NCBI GenBank assembly: GCA_030710605.1
Contig: CP092880.1
Span: 12,379,639 to 12,443,638 of the forward strand
Origin: Cordylochernes scorpioides
Taxonomy: Eukaryota; Arthropoda; Arachnida; Pseudoscorpiones; Chernetidae
Length of the DNA stretch: 64,000 nucleotides
Direction: 5' to 3'
Positions 53,586-64,000 of this stretch are shown here, piece after piece. Within the stretch, counting starts at the first letter, position 1. Each line of letters opens with the position of its first letter. The position numbers were made by a program, and so were the translations under genes. Below the pieces are notes generated by a model. It was given only the letters and a program-made list of their open reading frames with translations, did no database searches and was not told the origin of the DNA.

Positions 53586-54100
53586 GAGTTTCTTTTTAAT
53601 AAACGCGAGCGAGCTTTCGGGCCACACGCCCTTCTACTGGCAAAAAAACTAAGAGATTCAAAGAGATACAAGCCTATTTATACTATGGTAAGCAATAATT
53701 TAGCATATTTACATTTTTCTTATAGACGGAGAAACAAAATACAACTATGATTACAATTAAGATATGCAAATATAGGGAAAAGACAATGAGGTAAATTCTA
53801 AATCTGACACATTAGGGAAGACCGGAATGTCACTGTGAAGGGAAGACAGAATAAACAGGTCAGGACAGGAATACTTTATAAATATCTGGTATGTCTATTT
53901 TTCTATTAAAACTGTTCAGATTGACAGAGGTTATAGCTTCCAACACCAATCTTTGATGCTGGTTTGGAACGTGATGGTAGTGAAAGGTCGGCTGGCTGAG
54001 GTTGAATGTGTGGCCTGTGGTATATGTGTACAAATTTATTCAGCAAGGAAGGCTTCCCCACCTTGAGTGAGTCCTCCTCCAGACAAGGTCTTCTTGGAAA
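53586..54100 (-). mobile_element. Possible Penelope-like element 3' region
   Basis: The minus strand contains AGTAGAAGGGCGTGTGGCCC, GAAAGCTCGC, close to the hairpin-element arm at 18625-18825, followed by 'GTTTATTAAAAAGAAAC'. Further upstream on the minus strand a coding-like stretch ends in 'PDIYKVFLS' and a stop. I cannot assign the protein; the family is a guess from the terminal motif. Confidence 0.35.
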
Positions 54101-54454
54101 AATTTACAAGAATTTACTTGTATATGGAGCTTTATAGCAAATGAATTAAATAGCAACGTCTCCTTCCCGTCTGCGTCACTGCGTCATATGTAACTGTATA
54201 TTCCGCATATAGGTTTCCCAATACTTTACCTATTCTGCTGAATTTTGATACAATATAGAACCCTCTCAACTCATATGGATCTATAGCATATAGAGTAATA
54301 TAATAATCTTCTTGATTATTGTTATGACATTTTCATTGCTGATCTCCATCGATGAGTCCATGTATTAGCATTATTCGGCGACAGTACCACATCTAGGAGG
54401 GCTGTAGTATTACCATTCCTGTATTTCCAAGTGACAAGCTCTCGAAGGCATATA
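54101..54454. other. Unassigned sequence
   Basis: Shares 'TAGGTTTC' and 'AATACTTTACCTAT' blocks with 53340-53400, so part of this is a diverged duplicate. Confidence 0.4.
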
Positions 54455-54790
54455 TACACATGTTAACACAAAGCAATAAGAGCATTGCTCGAAGCAAATA
54501 TTTGAATGTAATTCTACTGTCCTATAAGCTTATGTCCATAGTTTAGTTGAAAACCATTTCTAAGATACCATCCTTCAGTGCAGCATATAAAAGCAGAATG
54601 ATCCAATACAGTATTAGAGCTCTGAGAAGCGGTCTGGTGGATTAAATTGGCGAAACCACTGGGAGGGTTCACCACTGATGAGCCAAGCCCTCCCAATATA
54701 TTTTTTCATCGCAGTAAGGACAGTAGAAGTTCGTTTTATGTATAAAAGAAACATTCGCGCTTTTAAATCTTTTATTCTATATGTACACAT
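54455..54790 (+). mobile_element. Hh3 element, near-complete
   Basis: From 'AACACAAAGCAATAAGAGC' to 'GCGCTTTTAAATC' with the ribozyme-like block at 54628-54694. Confidence 0.8.
54628..54694 (+). ncRNA. Permuted hammerhead-like motif, one stem III mismatch
   Basis: Same as 37069-37135, except strand 2 ends ACCACT, giving one mismatch against AGCGGT. Core, stems I and II and the extra helix are intact. Confidence 0.6.
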
Positions 54791-54904
54791 GTACTCCAAA
54801 TGAATCTAAAAATAAAATTCAGATTGCTTCTCGAATATCGATGGCATTAATATTATTACAACTGTCCTAGTGTGGAATTAACACCTACCCACATATTCTC
54901 ATGC

Positions 54905-55860
54905 TCAGAAATGGCCGCGGCCTTGCAGAAAATTGACATGGACGCAGAGCAGCTTCATAGCCCAAGATAGGAGGACATTGCGACTGCTGTGATAGAAATG
55001 TATGGAGACATCTGAGGCTCTTCATTGGACACAACAACAGAAAATTAACATGGACCCAGAGCAGCAGCTTTAGACACCGAAGATAGAGAACATTACGACT
55101 GCTGTGAAAGAGATGTATGGAGATATCTGAGGCTTTCATTGGACACGAAAACGACAACAGAAAATTGGCATGGACCCAGAGCAGCAGCTTTAGACGCCGA
55201 AGATAGAGAACATTGCTGTGAAAAAGATGTATGGAGACATCTGAGGCTTTCATTGGACACGACAACGGAAACAGAAAATTGACATGGACCCAGAGCAGCA
55301 GCTTTAGACACCGAAGATAGAGAACATCACGACTGCTGTGATAGAGATGTATGGAGACATCTGAGGCTTTCATTGGACACGACAACGACAACAGAAAATT
55401 GGCATGGACCCAGAGCAGCAGCTTTAGACACCGAAGATAGAGAACATTACGACTGCTATGAAAGAGATGTATGGAGACATCTGAGGCTTTCATTGGACAC
55501 GACAACGACAACAGAAAATTGGCATGGACCCAGAGCAGCAGCTTTAGACACCGAAGATAGAGAACATTGCTATGAAAGAGATGTATGGAGACATCTGAGG
55601 CTTTCATTGGACACGACAACGACAACAGAAAATTGGCATGGACCCAGAGCAGCAGCTTTAGACACCGAAGATAGAGAACATTGCTGTGAAACGGATGTAT
55701 GGAGACATCTGAGGCTTTCATTTGACACGACAACGACAACAGAAAATTGACATGGACCCAGAGCAGCAGCTTTAGACACCGAAGATAGAGAACATTTCGA
55801 CTGCTGTGAAAGAGTTGTATGGAGACATCTGAGGCTTTCATTGGACACGACAACAAAATA
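54905..55860. repeat. Minisatellite, 111/120-bp units, eight copies, open on both strands
   Basis: Unit 'GGACACGACAACGACAACAG', 'TTGGCATGGACCCAGAGCAG', 'AGACACCGAAGATAGAGAAC', an optional 9 nt, 'GATGTATGGAGACATCTGAG'. Units differ by multiples of three (9-bp loss of a TACGACTGC-type segment), so a 323-codon minus-strand frame (period 37-40 residues, 'MKASDVSIHLFHS') and a 125-codon plus-strand frame stay open. Without a start context, splice site or non-repeat coding sequence I do not call it a gene. Confidence 0.85.
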
Positions 55861-55919
55861 ATATCATTAATATGATACCTCAGCGCGCAATGTTAGACAA
55901 AATTTGAACTATTTTTAGA

Positions 55920-55990
55920 CGTTTGATTTCTATCATTGCAGTGAGGGCAGTAGAAAATTGTATTACTTCAAAAAGAAACACACGCGATAA
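55920..55990 (+). mobile_element. Hh3 fragment
   Basis: Only the conserved block 'TTGCAGTGAGGGCAGTAG' and the ACACGCG end. Confidence 0.55.
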
Positions 55991-55994
55991 AATA

Positions 55995-56739
55995 GGTAAT
56001 TATCCTTTTAAAAGTAAAAGGACGAATTGCAATGGGCTTTTCTATTAAATATTAAGCGAGATTTCTAACGTGATACTATTCTCAGGCCTGAAACGCTCGA
56101 AAGCCTTCGAATATTTAATAAAAAAGGACTTTGCAAGTGGTATTTTTACTTTATTTATGTATTTGGAAGTATTTTTTCAAACCTATATAAATCGAATAAC
56201 TTTATTAAAATTGAAAATATATGTAGTTCTAATAGTGTAAAATATAAAATTAGCTCTCTCAGGACGCCCTATACTTACATAGGTAAGGCCAACCATGAAC
56301 GACTTGACGAAAACATGGATATAAACAATAAAATAAAGGGAAAATTACATAGTGATAGATAAAATACTTGGGCATATTTTTTTATTAATTTTTTTTTATT
56401 TAATATTAACCAGACGCGATGTTGAAATATTTGCGCCTAATACAGAGGAAACAAAACAACAAACAAATTAGAACTTAGATATAAATATTTACAAATTTAC
56501 ATGTATTATTCTACAGAGTTGGGAATTTGGTTTCTAATTATTATGGTAACCTTTATTGAAAAGGAGGAGATTTGTGTTATATCATAGACATAATTGGGTG
56601 AAGTAGTTTTATATGTATCAATAGATCATAGAATAGTTTTATACTGCAGAGTATTTATTCGGTACCCAAGTATGACTTGGCATTTTTTTCCGGTTAGAAA
56701 ATCTAATGAAAATGAAACAAAATTGTTATAGACATTTAT
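55995..56739. other. Unassigned sequence
   Basis: No feature recognised. Confidence 0.4.
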
Positions 56740-57759
56740 TTAAAATAATTGACTTGTTAGATACAATATTCTCCCAAAATTTGGGTAGTTTATGAATGCC
56801 ATCATAAAAAGTTTTGGTTTTGAGGCAATCCAATCATCAAGCCAATTTTCAACTTCGCGATTCTGGAATCGCTAGTCAGCCAGCCCATGTACCATTGCCC
56901 GAAGGGGTGATCATCCGATGGAGCGATGTCTGGAGAGTATGGTGGATGACTTCCCATTTAAAGTCTTTCAGGTTGTCTTTTACCGATTATGCGACATGTA
57001 GCCTTGGCATTGTCATGAAGCAGTATCAACTTGCCATGTTGTTGCGCCAATTCTGGTCGATTCACTGCGATTTCTTGGCGTAACTGCGTTGATTGTTGCT
57101 TATAGCGATGATCGGTGACGCCTGGTTGCAGAAGTTCGTAGTAAGGTATGCCGTGCTGATCACACAAGATGCGCAGAAGAACCTTCTTGACGTGGATATT
57201 GGGTTTGGCGGTCGAAATTGTCGGCTGTCCTGGGTTTACCCATGAGTTCTTGAGCTTCGGATTGTCAAAATACATCCATTTTTCATTCCCAGCCAAAATA
57301 CGATAAAGAAAATAGTTTCTTTTAAACCTTTCCAGCAGGATGTCAAATATCGTACTTCGAGATTACCCTTGTTCTTTTCACTCAATTCGTGAGGTAACCA
57401 TTTTCCTTCCTTAAGATCTTTCTCTTGGAGATGCGAACCAAGTGAAACAGCCTATCGAGTGAATTTGAGAGAACTGCTGACTGTTCTAGTGTTTGAGAAT
57501 CGTCTTCATCCAATAATGCTAAAGTGTCCCATCCTCGAACCTTTTGACGGCTTTCCGTGTTCCTTGTCGTAGACGTAAAAATCTCCAGTTTTGAATCATT
57601 TAAATCACTCTTGACAGGTTCTTAATGAAGGAGCATTGTTTTGATAGGCGCTATATAAAGCATTTGATGAGCTTCGGTTGGGCTTTTCCTGATATTAAAG
57701 ATGAAAAGCGAAGCTTCCCGCAAATGAGACTTTCCAGGCACAAACACAGAGGTAGACAT
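56740..57759 (-). pseudogene. mariner transposase (second subfamily), inactivated
   Basis: Full-length remnant, about 340 codons. It starts MSTSVFVPGKSHLREA; an in-frame stop follows near 57625 and later frameshifts. GNEKWMYFDNPK replaces the usual GDEKW, so the first catalytic Asp is Asn. The second Asp is present (LLHDNA) and the third in 'YSPDIAPSDDHPF'. It ends 'WLDDWIASKPKLF...NYPNFGRI'. Clear terminal repeats were not found. The sequence differs throughout from the mariner at 49343, so two lineages invaded. Confidence 0.88.
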
Positions 57760-57964
57760 CTAAAATTCTTGAAATAAAAAAATGCGCATAATATTTTATA
57801 TCAAATGTATATATATATATATATATATATATATTACATATAAATATCTAGAGTTTAATAGGCAGAAATCGTTGCAAAACGAAGCAATAATTAAAGTTTG
57901 TTTAAGCATATTTATATTGGATTAAGTGAAAATGCGGAGTGATTTTTGAGTACCATTAATTTCT
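57760..57964. other. AT-rich flank with (AT)n
   Basis: Microsatellite at about 57808-57835. Confidence 0.5.
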
Positions 57965-57969
57965 ATTTA

Positions 57970-58160
57970 CATATGATATTCAAAACTATTATAGACGCGT
58001 AATGATTCTTATACAAATTAAAAGAAATTCACCACTGATGAGCCAGGCCCTCCTAATAATTTTTCCATTGCAGTAAGGACAGTAGAAATTGTTTAATCTG
58101 AAAAAGAATCATACCCGTTAATAATAGTTTCGAATTTGCATAACAGATGACGCGCTAATG
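57970..58160 (+). mobile_element. Hh3 element, internally deleted
   Basis: Terminal 'ATTATAGACGCG', then a jump into strand 1 (TTCACCACTGATGAGCCAGG) and the other half. Strands 2 and 3 are missing. The GCCAGG form matches the 11790 variant. Confidence 0.7.
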
Positions 58161-58164
58161 CATC

Positions 58165-58765
58165 ATGACATATGATATTGATAAATTTTTACCAAATTTT
58201 TCTTATCATATAAGAAAATATCAACCTTCAATAGAAAGCAATCGCTAGCTACCCACCATTCTTATCATGGTATGTACCATGCGTATTTGAGATAAGTAAA
58301 AATAGACACCTATTATCTTCTCTCGTGTCTACTGCGGAGTTATTTTCTTGGAAATTTGTTGAGATTGAAACAAATATATTTTAATTGAGAAAAGGACAGT
58401 TAAAGTTTACTTGATTTGACAATAAATCGCGCTTAATAGTATTATTTTAGATATATAGATGACGCGTTGTTGCTTCATAAAAAGTTTTTTAAAAATCTTT
58501 CAGGTCACAGCGGTGATCGCCACTCAGTGAGGTGATCAGACGAGTCTGTCACTAAGGGAGGTTTTGCTGTAAGTTGTCGATAAGAAGTCTAAGGTCAGGA
58601 GTTGCTGCTATCGTTGTTGCATCACCAATTTCCTTATTAGAAGGGGGAGGGTATCTCCAGACCGCGCTGTTTACAGGGCGGCTGGCGTCGTCTTGTCCGA
58701 TCAGTCGCGGATCTTAGATAGCTCGATGGTGTGGAGTGAGGTGCCTGGGAGACCTAGCCATGTCT
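58165..58765. other. Unassigned sequence with SINE and MITE scraps
   Basis: 58235-58303 is a decayed S1 3' end ('GCTAGCTACCCACCATTC'). 58530-58575 has a pogo-like terminal sequence. 58560-58765 is GC-richer and unassigned. Confidence 0.4.
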
Positions 58766-60345
58766 GCCTTCCCCATCATACCTACACTTACCTAGCCATG
58801 TCTGCCTTCCCCATCATACCTACACTTACCTAGCCATGTCTGCCTTCCCCATCATACCTACATTTACCTAGCAATGTCTGCCTTCCTCATCATACCTACA
58901 ATTACCTAGCCATGTCTGCCTTCCTCATCATACCTACACTTACCTAGCCATGTCTGCCTTCCCCATCATACCTACACTTACCTAGCCATGTCTGCCTTCC
59001 CCATCATACCTACACTTACCTAGCCATGTCTGCCTTCTTCCCCATCATACCTACACTTACCTAGCCATGTCTGCCCTCTTATTCCCCATCATACCTACAC
59101 TTACCTAGCCATGTCTGCCTTCCCCATCATACCTACACTTACCTAGCCATGTCTGCCTTCTAATTCCCCATCATACCCACACTTACCTAGCCATGTCTGC
59201 CTTCCCCATCATACCTACACTTACCTAGCCATGTCTGCCTTCTAATTCCCCATCATACCTACACTTACCTAGCCATGTCTGCCTTCCCCATCATACCTAC
59301 ACTTACCTAGCCATGTCTGCCTTCTAATTCCCCATCATACCCACACTTACCTAGCCATGTCTGCCTTCCCCATCATACCTACACTTACCTAGCCATGTCT
59401 GCCTTCCCCATCATACCTACACTTACCTAGCCATGTCTGCCTTCCCCATCATACCTACACTTACCTAGCCATGTCTCCCTCTTATTCCCCATCATACCTA
59501 CACTTACTTGGGAGACCTAGCCATGTCTGCCCTCTTATTCCCCATCATACCTACACTTACTTGGGAGACCTAGCCATGTCTGCCCTCTTATTCCCTATCA
59601 TACCTACACTTACTTGAGAAACTTAGCCATGTCTGCCCTCTTATTCCCCATCATACCTACACTTACTTGGGAGACCTAGTTAGCCATGTCTGCCTTCTTA
59701 TCCCCCATCATACCTACACTTACTTGGGAGACCTAGCCATGTCTGCCTTCTTATTCCCCATCATACCTACACTTACCTAGCCATGTCTGCCTTCTTATTC
59801 CTCATTATACTTACACTTACCTAGCCATGTCTGCCTTCTTATCCCCCATCATACCTACACTTACTTGGGAGACCTAGCCATGTCTGCCTTCTTATTCCCC
59901 ATCATACCTACACTTACCTAGCCATGTCTGCCTTCTTATTCCTCATTATACTTACACTTACCTAGCCATGTCTGCCCTCTTATTCCCCATCATACCTACA
60001 CTTACTTGGGAGACCTAGCCATGTCTACCCTCTTATTACCTATCATACCTACACTTACTTGGGAGACCTAGCCATGTCTATCCTCTTATTCCCCATCATA
60101 CCTACACTTACTTGGGAGACCTAGCCATGTCTACCCTCTTATTACCTATCATACCTACACTTACTTGGGAGACCTAGCCATGTCTACCCTCTTATTCCCC
60201 ATCAAACCTACACTTACTTGGGAGACCTAGCCATGTCTGCCCTCTTATTCCCTATCATACCTACACTAACTTTGGAGACCTAGCCATGTCTGCCCTCTTA
60301 TTTTCCATCATACCTACACTTACTTGGGAGACTCAGCTAGCCATA
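58766..60345 (+). repeat. Minisatellite with 38-bp and about 57-bp units, about 35 copies
   Basis: Core 'CCTAGCCATGTCTGCCTTC', 'CCCATCATACCTACACTTA'. The left half has the short unit; the right half has longer units adding 'CTTATT' and 'CTTGGGAGA'. The unit starts match the non-repeat GGGAGACCTAGCC at 58748. Confidence 0.92.
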
Positions 60346-60807
60346 TATGCCCTTACAGTTTTTTCTGCCCCGTAATAACAACATTAAATTGTAAACCCAT
60401 CTGTCTTCACAGTGTTTCCTTCTCGTCATAGCTACATTTAATATCATTTATCCATTCCTTTCGTCGTTTAAATTTAATGATGTTACTATAGAGAAAATAT
60501 CGCATTATCCTGGATAATTACATATGATCTGTTGTTTGGAAGAGATAACCCTAATCAGGTATTTCGCTTCGAAAACCTAATAGTTTTTTTATTAATTTAT
60601 AACGACAGTTCACTTTGTCCTGCCTATTTTCACAGAGCAGGTTCTCAAGTAGAGGAAACCCTTAATAGGGCATCAGTTCTATGGCGTCTGAACCATGGTG
60701 ACGTTATTTTCTATTCATTTAGATGCTTCGTTTCACTTTACAGGATTTACTGTTGCGCATAGCTTCTCTTTGTCCTAGATATTCATATATGTCACATTTA
60801 TAGCAGA
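60346..60807. other. Unassigned sequence
   Basis: No feature recognised. Confidence 0.4.
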
Positions 60808-61060
60808 CTAGCGGATGTGTACCCGGCTTCGCCCGGGTTTTATCCGAGTGAAAGTTTGCCTAACGAATATTATTGATAAAAATATTCGGGAACACACAGA
60901 ATATTATGATAATATAATTCGTTATGTCATATATTTATATAATACAATTATAAATTGGCGCCATGGATGTCACTCTTGTGAAACGTCCCGTTCCAAACTG
61001 TGTGTTTTTAAAATGTTTTAATTAAAATACTATTCGTTACAATTATAAATTTGAACGATA
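60808..61060 (-). mobile_element. Helitron 3' end
   Basis: CTAG at 60808-60811 and hairpin CCCGGGCGAAGCCGGG on the minus strand. ACAATTATAAATTGGCGCC links it to the element ending at 10586. The 5' limit is not clear. Confidence 0.65.
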
Positions 61061-62720
61061 GGCTCATTATTTCTTTATACCGTTATTATACCGTTATATT
61101 ATATATATTATATTATTATATTATATATATATTACACGTTATTTGTTTTCTTGGCCGACTGTTTTACATATGGTGTTATCTTAAAATTGCTTGTTTTGAA
61201 TATTTTTTAGATTGAGATTATTAGCTAGTATGTAAAAAAATTAACTCTGTTGAAATTTAATTTTGTATTTATATATAAATAAAATTAACTCTGTTGATTT
61301 TTTTTCTATTTAATCGATAACAGCGAAGTTACGCATGTTAACGTTAGGGAAAAATATTTTTATGTTAAGCAAAACCTGCTCCATCTCGTTTTACATAAAT
61401 GTTGAAAATTTGGTCGAAATTGATGCATTGTAACGAAAGTTTTTAGTGAACAACACTTATGAAATTTGCATTTTATTAATATAGATGTGTTCCCCAAACA
61501 AGTTATCAGGTATATTGCGCCGAAAATATGATAATTTTTATTTTTTCATTCACTTCGCCTTAGTTTACAAGTGTTGCATTCGAGCGCAGCTCACTTTATA
61601 CTGGATATTCAAACATAGCGATTTGCTTGGTGGAATCGGCCCCCAAACATGACACAGCTGATATGATCCTATTTAGGAATCGTTCGGAACCCCCATGATT
61701 ACAGTAATCTCACATTTTATTCTACCAGCTGGTCGTTCATTTGTATAATCACACCATTCGAGTATATTATAGGGAAATAATTTCGGTAAAGTTCGGGCAA
61801 CAAGCCCAGCTTGGGCGAAATAACAAAATGAAAAATAACATTGCTTTTAAGGAGAACTATAGGCCTTCCAGAGATAAAATAAATATTTTTTTGAGATTTT
61901 ATTAATTTCATTTAGCATTTTCTCTCTTTCTTTCTTGTGCTTTAAAGCCATTTAACAGAAAAATCAAATAAATCTGAAAAATTGATGATACAAAAAAACT
62001 CTTCAACTTTATTTTGAAAGATATTCTTAAGGAAGACACATACTTACAAGAGGGCCTAATAAGACTCTAAGACATCGAGTTTTATATCTTTGTAGAGTTG
62101 CCTTGGTACATTCTAGCCATATTACTTGATATATACTTTATACAGTGAGAGCGTCTCTGGTTTACATTGTATTTTCGATGGTGATTCTTTAATAGGAGAC
62201 ATTTGGATTTTCTACAGAAATTATGCATAAGAAATATATTTTATTCGAGTTTGTATTTTGCATTTGTTTAATTGAATATCAAGTGTTTTACTGCCATTAA
62301 TCATAAGACCTGAATAATTAGTCAAAAGATTTCTATGCCACTCAGGAGGTACCTGTCATAATCGTTAGCCTTTTATAGTTTCACCTTGCCTCCGTAGGAT
62401 CCCTATTCCACTATTATGACAGAACTGGATCATTGAAATCGCTCGAGTAGATCCACCTACATGCTTTTTTTTTTCTGGGATGACTCAACCGAGCTAGATG
62501 GTCCAATCCCAACCAGTAACTGGTAGCCTCAATATATGTAGCAGAAAATATTTTAAATTGAGTCCAAAAGCAGACCTGACTAATTAACCTATTGTTGTTA
62601 TTGCATTTAAGACCATATTTTTAGTTGAAGCACATATTCAAATTTAGATCATAACAATTATTAAATTATATTGTATTCCATCCATCTCAAGTAATGTAGA
62701 GTGGAGTAACCGTTGTTCTC
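61061..62720. other. Unassigned AT-rich sequence
   Basis: Longest stretch with nothing I can name. TA repeats at 61085-61135 and a near-duplicate 'AAAATTAACTCTGTTGA' (61237, 61281). No credible ORF. Confidence 0.4.
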
Positions 62721-62724
62721 ATTG

Positions 62725-63031
62725 TTTTTTTTTTTTGCTTATCCCTAGTACACGTGGTACAGGCCATGATAATCATGGTGGGTAGTTAGCGACTGCTTTT
62801 ACTGTAAGTGCACCACATGTCTACACATGTGAAAAGCAGTTCAACTTTGCACTTACAAATGTGCCAGAGCCCCGTTTGGTTACTTGCACTCGCTGGTGGG
62901 GTTGGACTTTTGCAAGAATCGGGGGCCCTTGGAGCATTTTTTTAAACAGAAAAAAGTGTCCAATGCGGGAATCGAACCCGGGTCGTAGTGGTCGAAAACC
63001 AAACGGTTTAACCAGCCTTCCACCGACCCCC
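62725..63031 (-). mobile_element. tRNA-derived SINE S1, full length, 10-bp target duplication
   Basis: GTTCTCATTG at 62715-62724 and 63032-63041 is exact. On the minus strand: head GGGGTCGGTGGAAGGCTGG, B box GGGTTCGATTCCC, 'TTGGACAC' with a T run, body 'CCACCAGCGAGTGCAAGTAA' and 'CACATGTGTAGACATGTGG', and end 'GTACTAGGGATAAGC' plus an A run. The reference copy of the family. Confidence 0.92.
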
Positions 63032-63139
63032 GTTCTCATTGTAAATAAGACCCCCGTGTCTTTGTACATAATAAGCCAATTTGATATTAATACCTTTCTT
63101 GGTCAATAAAAGGTAGAATAATCTTTATTATAAAATAAA

Positions 63140-63705
63140 GGTAACCTCTCCCTTGAAAATATATGTCAAAACTAGACGCCATCTATTGATCGTTGCCGCA
63201 AACTAGCAACCTCAGGTCGGTGATGAAGTCACACACTACATTATCTTTGACAAACTTCCAAACTTCCACATGGAGACCATGGTTTGGAGCTATGGCCCTC
63301 GTAAGTTCAGGGCGGGCTTTAATTCCATGAAATTCACAAGGGGTATCTAATGGAATCTTCACAATTTGCCAAAGAGGTGTTTAGCTGGGACAGTGGCAAG
63401 ACCAAATCTATGGCCAAAATTGGCCAAGCCACTTTGTAAGCTAAACACCTCTTTGGCAAATTGTTAAAACCTTATTTGATCCCTTGTGTAAACATCATGG
63501 AATAAAGCCCGCCTCGAACTGAAGAGGGTCATAGCCCGATACCATGGTCTCCATGTGGAAGTTTCTCCGTTAGTTAAAGGTGGTGTTGTGGCTTTGTAAC
63601 CGACCCGAGGCCGCTATTTTGCAACGACGGTCGTTAGATGACGTCTAGTGTTGACGGGAAAGGTGACCTTTATTTTTATAAATCCATATCCTCCCGTCAA
63701 AATTT
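63140..63705. mobile_element. Hh2 foldback element, longest arms
   Basis: Arms of about 280 bp meet at about 63426. The left-arm hammerhead (63272-63315, minus) has lost CTGACGA. The right-arm one (63518-63562, plus) reads CTGAAGA with GATA in place of GAAA. Both are inactive by inspection. Termini: 'AACCTCTCCCTTGAAAAT' and 'GACGGGAAAGGTGACC'; then 'TCCTCCCGTCAAAATTTCC'. Confidence 0.78.
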
Positions 63706-63754
63706 CCATATATGTATTTGTTCGTGTTTAAATATTTACGAAATACTGATTATA

Positions 63755-64000
63755 AATATACATGTATATTAAAAATAAAGAAGGCATCTCCTGACCACGA
63801 GCACATGTGCTTTTTAGATAGCAGAGCGCCATCTAGTGGATCAAAAATAAACTAAACGTTTATTTAGCTTGCTCCGTGATATTTGGCCAAATTAATTTCT
63901 TGATAAATCAAGAAAAGTCATCCACGAACGCGTTTCGCGCTGTTGGCGCTCGTCAGCGTGGAGTAGACTGTAACCACTGCGACCAAAAATATTTTTGGTC
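63755..64000 (-). mobile_element. Hh1 element, cut by the window end
   Basis: 'AAATAAAGAAGGCATCTCCT', 'AGCAGAGCGCCATCTAGTGG', 'TTGATAAATCAAGAAAAGTC', then an intact hammerhead and 'ACTGTAACCACTGCGACC'. Very similar to 15768-16160. Confidence 0.85.
63921..63962 (-). ncRNA. Hammerhead ribozyme, type I, complete (Hh1)
   Basis: Minus strand: TCCACG; CTGACGA; GCGC, loop CAACA, GCGC; GAA; stem III AC, loop GC, GT; cleavage nucleotide T; CGTGGA. Stems I (6 bp), II (4 bp) and III (2 bp) are perfect. Stem II is GCGC/GCGC here and GGGC/GCCC at 35495: two pairings of different sequence preserved. Confidence 0.9.

Noticed and set aside
58766-60345. CRISPR-like array
   Set aside because: Units are contiguous without unique spacers, and the genome is eukaryotic.

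Overview
This is a gene-poor, AT-rich stretch of an animal nuclear genome made almost entirely of transposable elements, their wreckage and minisatellites. No complete host gene is visible. R1-clade and RTE LINEs, mariner transposons, Helitrons, tRNA-derived SINEs and U6 snRNA retrocopies point to an invertebrate. The R1-like LINE, the EEP-type ORF and the mariners favour an arthropod, but the species cannot be fixed from the sequence alone.

Layout. 1-7.4 kb: LINE remnants, an RTE tail and two R1-like LINE copies; one keeps about 720 uninterrupted codons (4954-7117). 8-19.4 kb: a dense patch of foldback or tandem short elements that carry hammerhead ribozymes, two Helitron ends, and a duplicated exon-like segment (10.7-11.45 kb). 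20-27.3 kb: an endonuclease/exonuclease/phosphatase (EEP) fragment with a GC-rich block upstream, a Helitron filled with a 73-bp minisatellite, and a 2.9-kb array of a 65-bp unit. 27.3-49 kb: SINEs, foldbacks, a palindrome with arms of about 0.5 kb, U6 retrocopies, and more ribozyme elements. 49-64 kb: a solo LTR, two dead mariners, three large minisatellites, Helitron ends, and again SINE and ribozyme elements.

The most interesting content is a set of small, non-coding mobile elements built around self-cleaving RNA motifs. Family Hh1 (unit about 340 bp) and family Hh2 (unit about 309 bp, usually folded back on itself) each hold minimal type-I hammerhead ribozymes. Four copies have a complete core and paired stems: 8932-8975, 15977-16016, 35495-35536 and 63921-63962. 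Two element junctions lie within 1-2 nt of predicted cleavage sites, and three insertions carry perfect 12-15 bp target-site duplications, so these look like retrotransposed, ribozyme-processed RNAs in the manner of retrozymes or short Penelope-like elements.

A third family (Hh3, about 15 copies or fragments) has a constant 67-nt block in which all three hammerhead strands are present and complementary but joined in the opposite cyclic order, with an extra 7-bp helix. Diverged copies show compensatory changes in its helices. This would be a pseudoknotted hammerhead of a topology I do not recognise, and it is the main candidate for something undescribed.

How the parts relate: LINE-type machinery (R1-like, RTE) plausibly mobilises the SINEs, the U6 copies and perhaps the ribozyme elements, since all show 9-15 bp target duplications. 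Elements are nested up to four deep, for example around 18.3-19.4 kb.
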